NCBI GenBank assembly: GCA_913055655.1
Contig: CAJXKA010000004.1
Span: forward strand, 124,001-188,000
Source of the DNA: an uncultured Oceanospirillales bacterium
GTDB taxonomy: Bacteria > Pseudomonadota > Gammaproteobacteria > Xanthomonadales > SZUA-36
DNA: 64,000 nucleotides
Direction: 5' to 3'
Positions 8,685 to 18,113 of this stretch are shown piece after piece. The position numbers and the translations under genes are program-made. The number at the start of each line of letters is the position of its first letter. The stretch's first letter is position 1. Under the pieces are notes generated by a model. That model was not told the DNA's origin, searched no databases, and worked only from the letters and a program-made list of their open reading frames with translations.

Positions 8685-9317
8685 TCACGATATCGGCGTT
8701 TCCAGAAACGCGACCCGGCCGGATTCAAGGTCGTACTCGGCGCCGACAATCAGCAACCGACTGTCTTTCACCGCGTCGCGGAGGATTTCCGAACCCGCCA
8801 GCAAGCCATCGACCGAGGCCGCGACATTCGCTCGCATGGCTGCCCGGCGCAGCGCCTCGCCTTCCAGCGCAGGTGTCTGCTTCAGGATGGGCTCAATGCC
8901 CGGCCGGACCCTGTCGACAATGGCCGCAAGGTTGGCGGAACGCATGGCCGATTCACGCCCAAGCTGGTCCAGCGTGGCGTCGATGGCGCCACACGAAGTG
9001 TGGCCCAGGACAACCACCAGGGATGATCCGAACATTTCTACCGCGAACTCGACGCTGCCCACCTGGGAGGGCGCCACGACATTACCGGCCACCCGGATCA
9101 CGAACAGGTCGCCCAGGCCCTGGTCAAAGACGATCTCGGCCGGCACGCGCGAATCCGAACAGCCGAGGATGACCGCGAATGGCGCCTGTCCACCCGCGGT
9201 TTCGCGTCGCCGCGCATCGCCGGCGAGATCGGATCCTCTCGTCTGCCCTTCAACAAAACGCCGATTGCCCTCGCGCAGCTTGTCCAGCGCGTCCCGCGCC
9301 GTGTTGATATCGGTCAT
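8685..9317 (-). CDS. Beta-class carbonic anhydrase
   Basis: A 210-residue beta-carbonic anhydrase interconverting CO2 and bicarbonate. The first zinc Cys with its Asp/Arg dyad is in LGCSDSRVPAEIVFDQGLGD, and the remaining zinc ligands are in VLGHTSCGA. These are the canonical Cys, His and Cys residues. Length and the GNVV and AVEMF segments are typical. I prefer the ATG at 9317, preceded by a purine-rich stretch, over a GTG at 9326. It is divergent from an MscS channel with only about 30 bases between. Confidence 0.92.
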   Translation of the reverse strand: MTDINTARDALDKLREGNRRFVEGQTRGSDLAGDARRRETAGGQAPFAVILGCSDSRVPAEIVFDQGLGDLFVIRVAGNVVAPSQVGSVEFAVEMFGSSLVVVLGHTSCGAIDATLDQLGRESAMRSANLAAIVDRVRPGIEPILKQTPALEGEALRRAAMRANVAASVDGLLAGSEILRDAVKDSRLLIVGAEYDLESGRVAFLETPIS

Positions 9318-9347
9318 CCCGCCCACCCTTCGGTCGCAATTTGCTCC

Positions 9348-10295
9348 ATGGTTGAATGTACACTACCGGCACGCTCACAACGAACCCAAACCGTGGAACG
9401 CATCACCGAATTCCTCAGCACCGTCATCTTCCATTTCGGCGAAACGCCGGTGACCGTGTCACAGGCGCTGGCCGCGCCACTGATCGTGATCCTGGGGCTG
9501 CTCCTGACCCGTTGGCTGGTCAGTTTCATCACTCGCCGGATGCAGAAGAAGGAACATGACCCCAACCTGATCCTGCTGATCAAGCGGGTCATTTACATTA
9601 TCGTCATCACCGTGCTGGTGGCCACGGCGTTGAGCATGCTGCACATCCCGCTGACCGCGTTCGCCTTCGTCTCCGGTGCGGTCGCCATCGGCGTCGGTTT
9701 CGGCGCGCAGACGGTGATCAACAATTTCATCAGCGGCTGGATCCTGATGGGCGAACGGCCCATCAGCATCGGTGACCTGGTGGAGATCAACGATACGCTG
9801 GGGACCATCGAGACCATCAATATCCGTTCGACGCGTGTGAAACGCGTGGACGGGGTCCGCATCGTGATTCCGAACAGCCAGCTTCTGGAAAACCAGGTCG
9901 TGAACTGGACCCTGGTCGACCGCGAGATCCGTACCGTGGTGCGGGTGGGTGTGGCCTACGGCTCACCCGTCAGGAAAGTCGCCGAGCTCATCGAGCAGGC
10001 CGTTCGGGAGCAGGACGAAGTGCTGACGGAACCGCCGCCGGTCATCATATTCGAGGATTTCGCCGACAGCGCGCTGGTATTCGACGCCTACTTTTTCACC
10101 CTGCTGCGACCGGGCGGCGACCTGCGCAGGCTTCGCAGCGAAGTGCGTTTCCGCATCGATGACCTGTTCCGGGAAAACGATGTCGTCATCTCCTTCCCGC
10201 AGCGCGATGTCCACATCGACGGCGCGCTGCGAATCGAGAGTTCGCGCTCAGAACCACTTCTTGACGAGGAAAACCCAGACCTGCGTGGTCAGTAG
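9348..10295 (+). CDS. Small mechanosensitive channel (MscS family)
   Basis: A 315-residue MscS-type channel that releases solutes on hypo-osmotic shock. The N-terminal part has about three transmembrane helices (residues about 35-125). The pore-lining helix carries the Gly/Ala-rich GAVAIGVGFGAQTVINNFISG (residues about 111-131). The beta domain follows with GERPISIGDLVEI and IPNSQLLEN, then a C-terminal alpha/beta domain. No strong ribosome site is seen at this ATG; a GTG at 9393 is an alternative. Its last 48 bases overlap the end of the convergent zntB-like gene. Confidence 0.9.
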   Translation: MVECTLPARSQRTQTVERITEFLSTVIFHFGETPVTVSQALAAPLIVILGLLLTRWLVSFITRRMQKKEHDPNLILLIKRVIYIIVITVLVATALSMLHIPLTAFAFVSGAVAIGVGFGAQTVINNFISGWILMGERPISIGDLVEINDTLGTIETINIRSTRVKRVDGVRIVIPNSQLLENQVVNWTLVDREIRTVVRVGVAYGSPVRKVAELIEQAVREQDEVLTEPPPVIIFEDFADSALVFDAYFFTLLRPGGDLRRLRSEVRFRIDDLFRENDVVISFPQRDVHIDGALRIESSRSEPLLDEENPDLRGQ

Positions 10296-11213
10296 CACGA
10301 CCAGGATTCCACAGAAAATCCAGAAGCTGTAGGGATTCTCGGCACCGGGAATGCCGCCCACGTTGATGCCCAGCAAGCCGGTCAGGAAGCCGAGCGGCAG
10401 GAACAGCGCCGCCACGATCGACAGCACGTACATGCGCTTGTTCATCTCGTCGGACAGGCGGCTGACCAGTTCCTCGTGCACGACCGAGGCCCGTTCGCGA
10501 ACCGCGTCCAGGTCCTCGATGAGCCGCACCAGCCGGTCGTTGATTTCCCGCGCCCGAACGCGGTCCATGTCGTTGAAGCATTGGGGCGGCTCGAGTTGCA
10601 GCCGGGAAAGCGCCTCGCGCTGTGGCGCCAGGTAACGGCGCAGCGCGATGGCTTCGCGGCGCAGGCCGGAAAGCGCCGAGCGGACGCTGAGATCGGGCTC
10701 GTCCATGACCGATTCCTCGAGCCCGGCCACCCGGTCTTCAAGGTCGTCGATGACGTCGCCCATCCGGTCTGTCAGCCGCCCCGCGATTCGCAACAACAGG
10801 TCCGCCGTCCCCGTGACCGGCATTTCCCGGAGCGACTCCACCGCGTCCTGGATCGACAACAGCTTGCGCCGGCGGGTGCTGATCAGCCGATACTCGTCTA
10901 CCCACATGCGCACGGACACCATGTCCTCGGCATGCTCGCCGGGGTTCAGGTTGACGCCGCGCAGGACCACGATGGCGCCATCACCGCTGACACTGGTGCG
11001 TGGCCGGGTTTCGTCCGCCAGCAAGGCCTCGGGCACCAGGTGCGGCAGCTTCGCCCCTTTTCGCAACCAGGCGATGGCCTCCGGCGCGTCCAGCTGGAAG
11101 TGCGCCCAGAGCTTGCCCTGCGCCGGCGTCCAGGCCTTGACCTCGTCAAGGTCCAGGGGCCGTGCGTGACCCTCGCCGTCGAACAGGAATGCGACTATCA
11201 GTGCGTCATCCAT
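10248..11213 (-). CDS. zntB: CorA/ZntB-family divalent cation transporter
   Basis: A 321-residue member of the CorA superfamily, closest by motif to ZntB zinc transporters. A long cytoplasmic N-terminal domain (about residues 1-255) ends in a coiled helix. Two C-terminal transmembrane helices follow, with the family loop written GINVGGIPG after the first, instead of the GMN of true CorA. Length is typical. Its 3' end overlaps the convergent mscS gene by 48 bases. It is 15 bases downstream of the DUF389 gene and probably cotranscribed. Zinc versus magnesium specificity is inferred from the GIN motif only. Confidence 0.85.
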   Translation of the reverse strand: MDDALIVAFLFDGEGHARPLDLDEVKAWTPAQGKLWAHFQLDAPEAIAWLRKGAKLPHLVPEALLADETRPRTSVSGDGAIVVLRGVNLNPGEHAEDMVSVRMWVDEYRLISTRRRKLLSIQDAVESLREMPVTGTADLLLRIAGRLTDRMGDVIDDLEDRVAGLEESVMDEPDLSVRSALSGLRREAIALRRYLAPQREALSRLQLEPPQCFNDMDRVRAREINDRLVRLIEDLDAVRERASVVHEELVSRLSDEMNKRMYVLSIVAALFLPLGFLTGLLGINVGGIPGAENPYSFWIFCGILVVLLTTQVWVFLVKKWF

Positions 11214-11228
11214 GATCTTGCTCCCGGT

Positions 11229-12284
11229 TCATGATGGCACCCAGCCATTGGGTGAAAGCGCGATCAGGCCGAACAGGATCGCGAACATCACGACCCAGGC
11301 CAGCCCGGCGCGGCGCGTTCCCCGGCGGGCGCGATCCTTTTCCCACCAGGTACGTGGGCGAACATCCTGGATGTAGAAGGTGGCCATCGCGGAAATATTA
11401 ATGCAGGTGACATTGGCCAGGCACAGTGTCAACGCCCCGGTCGCCGGACCCACATGACCCGCCCCGACCAGCAGGCCGGCGGTCACGAGCGGTGGAAGCA
11501 GCGCGACGGCGACCATGACACCCACAACGACTGCGGGCACTCCGGTCGTGAACGCCAGCGCGCCGGCCGCGCCGGCGCACAGCCCCAGCAGCACGTCACC
11601 CAGCCCGGGATTGCTGCGCGCCACCAACGCGGGCGTGGCCGGATCGACATTGACCACCAGGCCGATGACCAGCGAGACCAGCGCGGCCACCGTGACGCCC
11701 GCGGCAATCGCTTTCAGGGATGTGCGGACCAGTCCCTTGTCGCCCAGTGCCGTGGCGAGCGAAAGCGCGATATTGGGGCCCAGCAACGGTGCGATCACCA
11801 TGGCGCCGATCACGATGGCGACGTCATCGCGGACCAGGCCGACCGCTGCGACCACCGTGGACAGGGCGACCATGACCACGTAGACGATGTCGAGCCGGGC
11901 CGCACGGCAAAGGTCATTGTAGAGTTCGTCGCGAGAGACTCTCAGGCGTGAGGGGCGCGCTGCCTTTTCGGCATCATTGACCGCACCGCCATTGCCGTTT
12001 TCCGCCCCGTCACCGTTTTGCTCTTCTTCCTCTGCGGGCATCGGTGGAGACGTCGCCTCCACGCTCAACAGGTTGACCCTGAACGCCTCGAAAGCACTGA
12101 ATTTCTGCGCCAGGCGGTCGGACACCGCCTCGGCGTCGGTAGCGTCGACCAGCACGCGCACCAGCGAGCCCGGGTCAGCCGGGCCGAACTTCGTGCACTG
12201 CATGACAGCGAGGTCTTCCAGCAGGCCGGGAAACTCGTCCAGCGCCTCGTTCGGCACCGTCGCTTCCAGCATGCGAAGACCCAT
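11229..12284 (-). CDS. DUF389 (TIGR00341-like) membrane protein
   Basis: A 351-residue integral membrane protein of the DUF389/TIGR00341 type. A cytoplasmic N-terminal region of about 135 residues with an acidic, Asn/Gly-rich linker (residues about 82-105) precedes roughly six transmembrane helices. The family signature DDVAIVIGAMVIAPLLGPN lies near residue 157. Function is not established for the family. It sits between the S9 peptidase (nine-base gap) and zntB, so these three may form one transcript. Confidence 0.82.
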   Translation of the reverse strand: MGLRMLEATVPNEALDEFPGLLEDLAVMQCTKFGPADPGSLVRVLVDATDAEAVSDRLAQKFSAFEAFRVNLLSVEATSPPMPAEEEEQNGDGAENGNGGAVNDAEKAARPSRLRVSRDELYNDLCRAARLDIVYVVMVALSTVVAAVGLVRDDVAIVIGAMVIAPLLGPNIALSLATALGDKGLVRTSLKAIAAGVTVAALVSLVIGLVVNVDPATPALVARSNPGLGDVLLGLCAGAAGALAFTTGVPAVVVGVMVAVALLPPLVTAGLLVGAGHVGPATGALTLCLANVTCINISAMATFYIQDVRPRTWWEKDRARRGTRRAGLAWVVMFAILFGLIALSPNGWVPS

Positions 12285-12293
12285 CGCCCGCCC

Positions 12294-14447
12294 CTATTGG
12301 CCGATTCCGGCCAGGTCAACGATAAAGGCGTACTCCTCGGCAATCTCCTCGTAGCGCCGGTAACGCCCCGAAGCGCCGCCGTGACCCGCATCCATGTTGG
12401 TGCGGAACAGCAGCCGGTTGTCGTCGGTGCGACGGTCACGCAGGCGGGCCACCCACTTGGCCGGCTCGAAATACTGCACCTGCGAATCGTGCAGACCGGT
12501 CACCACCATCAGGTTCGGATAGTCCTGTTCACTCACCTGGTCGTAGGGCGAGTACGAAAGCATGTACTCGTAGGCCTCGGGCTCGTTGGGGTTGCCCCAT
12601 TCGTCGTACTCACCGGTGGTCAGCGGAATCGAGTCATCGAGCATCGTGGTGACGATGTCCACGAACGGCACCGCGGCGACCACGCCGTGGTAGAGCTCCG
12701 GCGCCTGGTTGATCACCGCGCCCATCAGCAGGCCGCCGGCGCTGCCACCCATCGCGTAGGTGCGCTTCGGGTCGATGACGCCGTCGCGCTGCAGGCCCCG
12801 GGTGACGTCGATGAAATCGTTGAAGGTGTTCTTCTTGTTCATCAGCTTGCCCTGCTCGTACCAGGTGCGCCCCATCTCCTGGCCACCGCGGATATGCGCG
12901 ATGACATAGGCGAAGCCGCGGTCCAGCAGGCTGATCACCGGGTTGCGGAACCAGGGGTCCATGGACGCACCGTAGGACCCATAGCCGTAGACGAGTGCCG
13001 GGGCACTGCCATCCAGCGGCGTGTCCCGATGCCACGCCAGGGTCACCGGCACTTTCACGCCGTCGCGGGCAGTGACCCATCGTCGCCCCGTCCGGTAGTG
13101 GTCGCTACTGAAGTCACCGGGCACGCGTTGCGCTTTCAGCAGGCGGGTTTCGCCGCTGCCCAGGTCCACTTCCCAGACCTGTTCCGGTGTCACCAGGCTG
13201 GAATAGCCGTAGCGGATCACCTGTGTATCGGTCGACACGTTGTACTCCGGCCACATTACGTAGGCCTCCGCATCGGCCTGCAGGTAGCGGTCGACGCTGC
13301 CGTCGTGGGCCAGGACGCGCACCTGGCGCAGGCCGTCCTTGCGCTCGCCCACCACCAGCCAGTCATCGAAGGCCTGGATGCCGCTCACCAGGGCGTCGTC
13401 GCGATGGGCGATCACCTCGGTCCACTTCGAACGGTCGGCGGCGTTCTCCAGCGTGGTGGTCAGCACGCGGAAATTGATCGCGTCCCAGTTACTGCGGACC
13501 CAGAATCGCCCGTTGGCATGGTCCACGTCGTACTCGTGTCCCTTCTCCCGCGGCAGGAAGACCTTCAATTCACCCAGCGGCTCATGCGCGTCCAGGATCT
13601 TCACTTCGGTGGTGTCGGTCGCGGAATGGACGAGCATGATGTAGTCGCCGGAGCGGCTGCGGTGAGCCCAGTTGTAGAACGTGTTGTCCGCTTCTTCGTA
13701 GACCAGCGTGTCGTCGGCCGGGTCCGTGCCCAGTTCATGACGCACCAGGCGATAGGCCAGCAGTGTTTCCGGATGCTTGTCCAGGTAGAACAGGTAACGA
13801 CCGTCCGCCGACCAGGCCAGTGACGACGATGCATTGCCGATGACGGCGGGCAGGAATTCACCGGTCTGCGTGTCCAGGATGCGAATCTCGTGGATGCGCC
13901 GGCCCATGAAATCCTCGGCGATGGCCAGGTAGCGCTGGTCATCACTCATCTCGCCATTGGCCAGGTCGTAGAAATCATGCCCCTCCGCCCGGGCATTGCC
14001 ATCGACCAGGATCTCCTCCTCGGCGTCCATGTTGCCTTTACGGCGGGCAAAGATCGGGTAGTCCTGGTCCGGGGCGTAACGCTCGTAGTACCAGTAGCCG
14101 CCTTTCTCGTAGGGCACGGTCGACTCGTCGGGGTCCAGTCGCGCCGTCATTTCCTGGTACAGCTTTTCCTGCAAATCCCGGGTGTGCGCCATCTCCTGCT
14201 CGAACCAGGCGTTTTCCTTTTCCAGGTAAGCCAGCATTTCCGGGTTTTCGCGCTCATCGTCGCGCAGCCAGTAGTACTCGTCGACGCGGGTGTCGTCGTG
14301 GATGGTCAGTTCGTGGGGTCGTTTTTCGGCCATGGGTTCGGAAACATTCTTGTCGGTTGTCGCGGCAGCCTGGGCAGGCGTATCACCCAGGCCGGTGTCG
14401 CAGCCCAACAGGGCCAGTAACAGGCTGGCCAGCACAATACGGTTCAT
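12294..14447 (-). CDS. Prolyl oligopeptidase-family (S9) lipoprotein, oligopeptidase B-like
   Basis: A 717-residue serine peptidase. The frame is open further upstream, but the ATG at 14447 begins a lipoprotein signal with lipobox LLALLGC, so I start there. The seven-bladed propeller spans about residues 70-430 and the alpha/beta-hydrolase domain the last 270. The nucleophile is in GGSAGG, the Asp in LHDSQVQYFEP and the His in MDAGHGGASG, an intact triad. Such enzymes cut short peptides after basic or prolyl residues. The lipobox suggests attachment to the cell envelope rather than the cytoplasm. Confidence 0.92.
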   Translation of the reverse strand: MNRIVLASLLLALLGCDTGLGDTPAQAAATTDKNVSEPMAEKRPHELTIHDDTRVDEYYWLRDDERENPEMLAYLEKENAWFEQEMAHTRDLQEKLYQEMTARLDPDESTVPYEKGGYWYYERYAPDQDYPIFARRKGNMDAEEEILVDGNARAEGHDFYDLANGEMSDDQRYLAIAEDFMGRRIHEIRILDTQTGEFLPAVIGNASSSLAWSADGRYLFYLDKHPETLLAYRLVRHELGTDPADDTLVYEEADNTFYNWAHRSRSGDYIMLVHSATDTTEVKILDAHEPLGELKVFLPREKGHEYDVDHANGRFWVRSNWDAINFRVLTTTLENAADRSKWTEVIAHRDDALVSGIQAFDDWLVVGERKDGLRQVRVLAHDGSVDRYLQADAEAYVMWPEYNVSTDTQVIRYGYSSLVTPEQVWEVDLGSGETRLLKAQRVPGDFSSDHYRTGRRWVTARDGVKVPVTLAWHRDTPLDGSAPALVYGYGSYGASMDPWFRNPVISLLDRGFAYVIAHIRGGQEMGRTWYEQGKLMNKKNTFNDFIDVTRGLQRDGVIDPKRTYAMGGSAGGLLMGAVINQAPELYHGVVAAVPFVDIVTTMLDDSIPLTTGEYDEWGNPNEPEAYEYMLSYSPYDQVSEQDYPNLMVVTGLHDSQVQYFEPAKWVARLRDRRTDDNRLLFRTNMDAGHGGASGRYRRYEEIAEEYAFIVDLAGIGQ

Positions 14448-14515
14448 ACACACGTCCCGGGTGGAATCCTGGCGAAATGTTATCACCAACGGGCCGGTTC
14501 GCCCGCGCCCGGGGT

Positions 14516-15661
14516 TCAGGTGTCGATGCGAAGCCGCAGGGCCACGGAGCCGAAACGCGTGTTGCCCACCTGCTCCTCGTAGGTCTTGGTCCGCCAGGTC
14601 TGCACGTAACTGAACTCGAGCATCTTCCAGCGCACGCCAAACCCGAGGAAGCTGTCGCCCACCCACGTCTCCCGCGTATTGCCGGTGTCGAAGTTCTTGA
14701 ACAGCGGGCCGTCCAGCGTCGCGTCGAAGAACACGCCGCCGGCATAGGCGCCGAAAATGGCGTACGCCGACCAGTCGGATACCGGCATTTCCCCGGTATC
14801 GAAAAACTGGTTGGAATACGCGGTGGCGGAAAGGCGCGGGTCGGAATAGTCCGGCGGCAGGTTGAAGCCGGCGCGGAAGAACCCGCCTGCCCCGACCAGG
14901 GTCTGGAAGGTGCCGAGGCGCGCCACCCATTCACCAAAACCGTCCACGCTGAAGCCCTTTCGGCCCGGCTCCATCAACGGCACGCGCCGCTTCTGCGAAT
15001 ACGCCAGGTCAAGCGTGAATTCGTTGGGCACCTGGTCATCCCAGCCCTGGAATTTCGGGATGTCGCGAAGGTCGTGAATGAAATCCTGGGTATCCTGGGC
15101 CAGCGACCGGGGGCCCGTCGTGCCGAAAATCAGTTCGGCGGAGTTGATGGCCTTTTCATCCTTGGCATGCACCGAGAAACCCACGCCCAGCCAGCCCGCG
15201 TAGCGCCGCTGTCCCGGCGGCTGCGCGGTCGGCTCCGGGTCATCCGGCGTGAACATCAGCTGGGTGATGGAGAAGCCGTAATTGACGGCGATTTCGCCAT
15301 TTTCAACGTTTTCCGGATCGAAACCCGACAGCCGGCTGACCCATTCCTCCGAAGGCAACGCGCCGGCCAGCTGCTCCAGCTGCCGGCGACCGGGCAGGAA
15401 ACCGAACAGCGGCTGGTCGTCGCTGATCCACGACAGTCGCGCGCCGTTGGTGTAGTCCTTGTCCTCGTCGGCGAACAGGTCGTTGTCGAGATAGAACGTC
15501 AGGAAACCACCGCCCGCGAAGTTGTCCACGCCCGCATCAGCGGCGTCTTCGGCCTGCGGGTCCTCCTGGGCGTTGGCCGGGACGGTCGCCGGGACCAGCG
15601 CCACGGCGGTCAGCACGCGGAAAATCAATACCGGGAACAGGCGGCGGTTTGGCTCGGTCAC
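14516..15661 (-). CDS. LpxR-like lipid A deacylase, outer-membrane protein
   Basis: An outer-membrane beta-barrel of the DUF2219/LpxR type, which in Salmonella removes the 3'-acyloxyacyl group of lipid A. The signature FYLDNDLFADEDKDYTNG near the mature N-terminus contains the Asn-Asp and Thr-Asn positions used for catalysis and calcium in LpxR. Many alternating aromatic strands follow. A signal peptide is clear. I chose the GTG at 15661 because it places the signal at the N-terminus and has a GAGG upstream; an ATG at 15733 would add 24 residues ahead of it. Divergent from arcA. Confidence 0.8.
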   Translation of the reverse strand: MTEPNRRLFPVLIFRVLTAVALVPATVPANAQEDPQAEDAADAGVDNFAGGGFLTFYLDNDLFADEDKDYTNGARLSWISDDQPLFGFLPGRRQLEQLAGALPSEEWVSRLSGFDPENVENGEIAVNYGFSITQLMFTPDDPEPTAQPPGQRRYAGWLGVGFSVHAKDEKAINSAELIFGTTGPRSLAQDTQDFIHDLRDIPKFQGWDDQVPNEFTLDLAYSQKRRVPLMEPGRKGFSVDGFGEWVARLGTFQTLVGAGGFFRAGFNLPPDYSDPRLSATAYSNQFFDTGEMPVSDWSAYAIFGAYAGGVFFDATLDGPLFKNFDTGNTRETWVGDSFLGFGVRWKMLEFSYVQTWRTKTYEEQVGNTRFGSVALRLRIDT

Positions 15662-15787
15662 GGATACGGGGCCTCGTCGAAATCGGTCATGCGGAAGGAA
15701 ACGCGGTGAGGCCGCTATCGTAGCGCAGCCCATCGTCCGGGGACAGCGGGCGTTATACTCCCCGCACCGTCATCACGGGAGAACCCC

Positions 15788-17032
15788 ATGGGTGATTTCC
15801 ACGTTGGCTCCGAGGTCGGGCGACTGCGCAAGGTGCTCGTCCACCGCCCGGGCCTGGAACTCAAGCGGCTGACGCCCGAAAACCACAACAGCCTGCTCTA
15901 CGACGACATCATCTGGGTGAAACGCGCCCAGCGCGAACACGACGCCTTTGTCGACGTGCTGCGCGGCGAAGGCGTCGAGGTGTTCTACCTGGTCGACCTG
16001 CTGCGCGAGACGCTGGAGGGCTCCGATGCGGCCCGCCGGCGCGCGATTGACGGCGTGGTGGACGAAATGACCGTCGGCGCGGGCCTGGTCGACGACCTGC
16101 GCGCGCTGTGTGCGGAAGCATCGCCAAAGCAGCTGGCGCTGATCCTGACCGGCGGCCTGACCCGCGCCGAACTGGACGGGCTGGGCATGGGCCGGCGCTC
16201 GCTCGCCCACCGCATGCTGGCGCCGATGGATTTCGTCATCCCGCCGCTGCCGAACTCGCTGTTCACGCGCGACGCCTCGTGCTGGCTGTACGGCGGCGTG
16301 ACGCTGAACCCGATGTTTTACCACGCGCGCCGGCGCGAGACCCTGAACATGGAACTGATCTACCGTCACCACCCGATGTTCACGGCGGCGGATTTCAAAT
16401 TCTGGTACCCGCGCGGCGAAGTGAAGCGGCTGGACGAGGATTTCGGCCGTGCCTCCATCGAGGGCGGCGACGCCATGCCGATTGGCAACGGCACCGTGCT
16501 GATCGGCGTCAGCGAACGGACCACCGCGCCGATGGCCGAACAGGTGGCGCGTGCCCTGTTCGACGCCGGCAGCGCCGAACGCGTGATCGCCTGCCAGATG
16601 ACCCGCGACCGCGCCCACATGCACCTCGACACCGTGTTCACCCTGCTCGACCGCGACGCCGTGACCGTCTACCCGAAGGTGGTTGACGCCATCCGTGCCT
16701 TCAGCCTGCGCCCCGGCGATGCCGCGGGCACCATCGAGATTCACGAGGAATCGTCATTCCTGGACGCGGTCGCCGATGCCCTGGACGTACGCGAACTGCG
16801 CGTCGTACCCACCGGCGGTGACGACTTCCAGTCAGTGCGCGAACAATGGGACGACGGCAACAACGTCGTCGCCATCGAGCCCGGCAAGGTGGTCGCCTAC
16901 GCCAAAAACGAGTTCACCAACGCCCGCATCCGCGAAGCCGGCATCGAGGTCATCGAGATCGACGGATCCGAGCTGGGCAGAGGCCGCGGCGGTGGCCACT
17001 GCATGACCTGCCCGCTGCTGCGCGACAGCTGA
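15788..17032 (+). CDS. arcA: Arginine deiminase
   Basis: A 414-residue arginine deiminase, hydrolysing arginine to citrulline and ammonium. Substrate-binding Asp is in EGGDAMPIGNG (about residue 235), the catalytic His in AHMHLDTVF (about 280) and the nucleophilic Cys in GRGGGHCMTCPL (about 403). All are intact and length is typical. A GGAG ribosome site and a TATACT -10-like box at 15754-15759 precede it. No ornithine carbamoyltransferase, carbamate kinase or antiporter is adjacent, so this is not a standard arc operon. Its stop codon lies inside the inverted repeat at 17028-17236. Confidence 0.95.
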   Translation: MGDFHVGSEVGRLRKVLVHRPGLELKRLTPENHNSLLYDDIIWVKRAQREHDAFVDVLRGEGVEVFYLVDLLRETLEGSDAARRRAIDGVVDEMTVGAGLVDDLRALCAEASPKQLALILTGGLTRAELDGLGMGRRSLAHRMLAPMDFVIPPLPNSLFTRDASCWLYGGVTLNPMFYHARRRETLNMELIYRHHPMFTAADFKFWYPRGEVKRLDEDFGRASIEGGDAMPIGNGTVLIGVSERTTAPMAEQVARALFDAGSAERVIACQMTRDRAHMHLDTVFTLLDRDAVTVYPKVVDAIRAFSLRPGDAAGTIEIHEESSFLDAVADALDVRELRVVPTGGDDFQSVREQWDDGNNVVAIEPGKVVAYAKNEFTNARIREAGIEVIEIDGSELGRGRGGGHCMTCPLLRDS

Positions 17033-17236
17033 CCGCTCCCCGGCCACCGGGTTGGCGGCATGACCGGCCGTCACAAGCGTTGCCGGGTGAGTCTTTCCCA
17101 GGACCGTACGCGGCCAAGGATGGCCGCGTCCGAGCGTTCCATGGACGGACTCGAGCATGTCCTGGGAAAGGCTCACCCGGTAACGCCCACCGCGACACGT
17201 CTCGTCCGCCAACCCGGTGGCCGGGGAACGGTCAGC
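17028..17236. repeat. Nested 209 bp inverted repeat between arcA and hemD
   Basis: The outer arms 17028-17058 and 17206-17236 are 31 bases each and match as inverted copies at 30 positions. A second pair, 17078-17104 and 17159-17185, matches at 25 of 27. Between them lie two short dyads, one centred near 17118 (GCGGCCA and TGGCCGC) and one near 17141 (GTTCCATGGAC). The stop codons of both arcA and hemD fall inside the outer arms. It could be a bidirectional terminator or a non-coding mobile palindromic element; no transposase is present. Both strands carry matching false reading frames because of the symmetry. Confidence 0.9.
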
Positions 17237-18113
17237 GCGGGGCTGCGCCGAGTTGATTGCCGAGGGCCGCGACCAGCGGTTTCATGAACCAGCGGTCTTC
17301 CGGTTCGATGTCGGTTCGACATCTATGATTCGCCAGGGTGGCGCGGACGACGGGGCCGATGGAGGCGACGCAGGTGCGCTCCAGGCCGCGCGTCAGTTTT
17401 TCGGACACTTCGCTTGCGGCGGCCACCTTGAAGAGGCGTTCGACCTGGGCCTGGCTGGTGAATACGATGGCGTCGATCCGGCCTTTCGCCATCGTATCGA
17501 TCATTTTCAGGATGGCGTCTTCGGAGGCCTCGCCCGCGTAGCGGTAGGGGGCCACGTAGTCGACGTTGGCGGCGCGGGATTCCAGGTAGTCGCCCAGGGG
17601 TCGGTTGGGGTCGTCGCCGTAGAGCTGGACGGCCACGCGTTTGCCCGCCAGGTCGTGTTCACCCAGTGTTTCGATGACACCGGCGGTGGTGGGCTGGGCG
17701 GCCATGACCGGCAGGGCCAGCCCCAGCTTTCGCAGCACCCGCGCGGGCTTCGGCCCACGCGAGATAATCGTGGTGGCCGCCAGGGTTCGGATAAAGGCGT
17801 CGCGGTCGAGCACCTCCTGGTCGACCAGGCCCAGCAGGCGCCGCAACCCTTCACCGGTCAGCAGGACGAACAGGTCAGGCGGCTCGGCAATGAACCGTTC
17901 AACCCAGGCGCGTACGGGCTGCGGGTCCGGGGCGTCGACGATGGAGACCAGCGGGCAGCGATGTACGCTGGCGCCGCGCCGCGCGAGCAGGTTCACCAGC
18001 ACATCCAGTTCGCGCGACTCCGGAACGGCGATCACGCGCCCCGAAAGGGATTGTTCGATTTCCGGCAGCATCGTCGTGGTGGTCGCTTCGATCTCAGGCT
18101 GGGCGGACGTCAT
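17232..18113 (-). CDS. hemD: Uroporphyrinogen-III synthase
   Basis: A 293-residue HemD-like protein, cyclising hydroxymethylbilane to uroporphyrinogen III. The family is poorly conserved. Visible are VIAVPESRELDVLVNLLARRGA at the start of the first lobe, a central segment with AVQLYGDDPNRPLGDYLESR, and the typical DAIVFTSQAQVERLF near residue 220 before IGPVVRATL. Its start overlaps the end of cysG by 20 bases, so it is the last gene of the nitrate operon and would supply the siroheme precursor for NirB. Its stop codon lies in the inverted repeat shared with arcA. Confidence 0.8.
   Translation of the reverse strand: MTSAQPEIEATTTTMLPEIEQSLSGRVIAVPESRELDVLVNLLARRGASVHRCPLVSIVDAPDPQPVRAWVERFIAEPPDLFVLLTGEGLRRLLGLVDQEVLDRDAFIRTLAATTIISRGPKPARVLRKLGLALPVMAAQPTTAGVIETLGEHDLAGKRVAVQLYGDDPNRPLGDYLESRAANVDYVAPYRYAGEASEDAILKMIDTMAKGRIDAIVFTSQAQVERLFKVAAASEVSEKLTRGLERTCVASIGPVVRATLANHRCRTDIEPEDRWFMKPLVAALGNQLGAAPR

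Noticed and set aside
12018..13823. Plus-strand open frame of 601 codons opposite the S9 peptidase
   Set aside because: Antisense to a protease with intact catalytic triad; translation has no recognisable family.
16832..17287. Short frames on both strands across the arcA-hemD gap with matching peptides
   Set aside because: The similarity of the two peptides follows from the inverted repeat itself; neither has a ribosome site.
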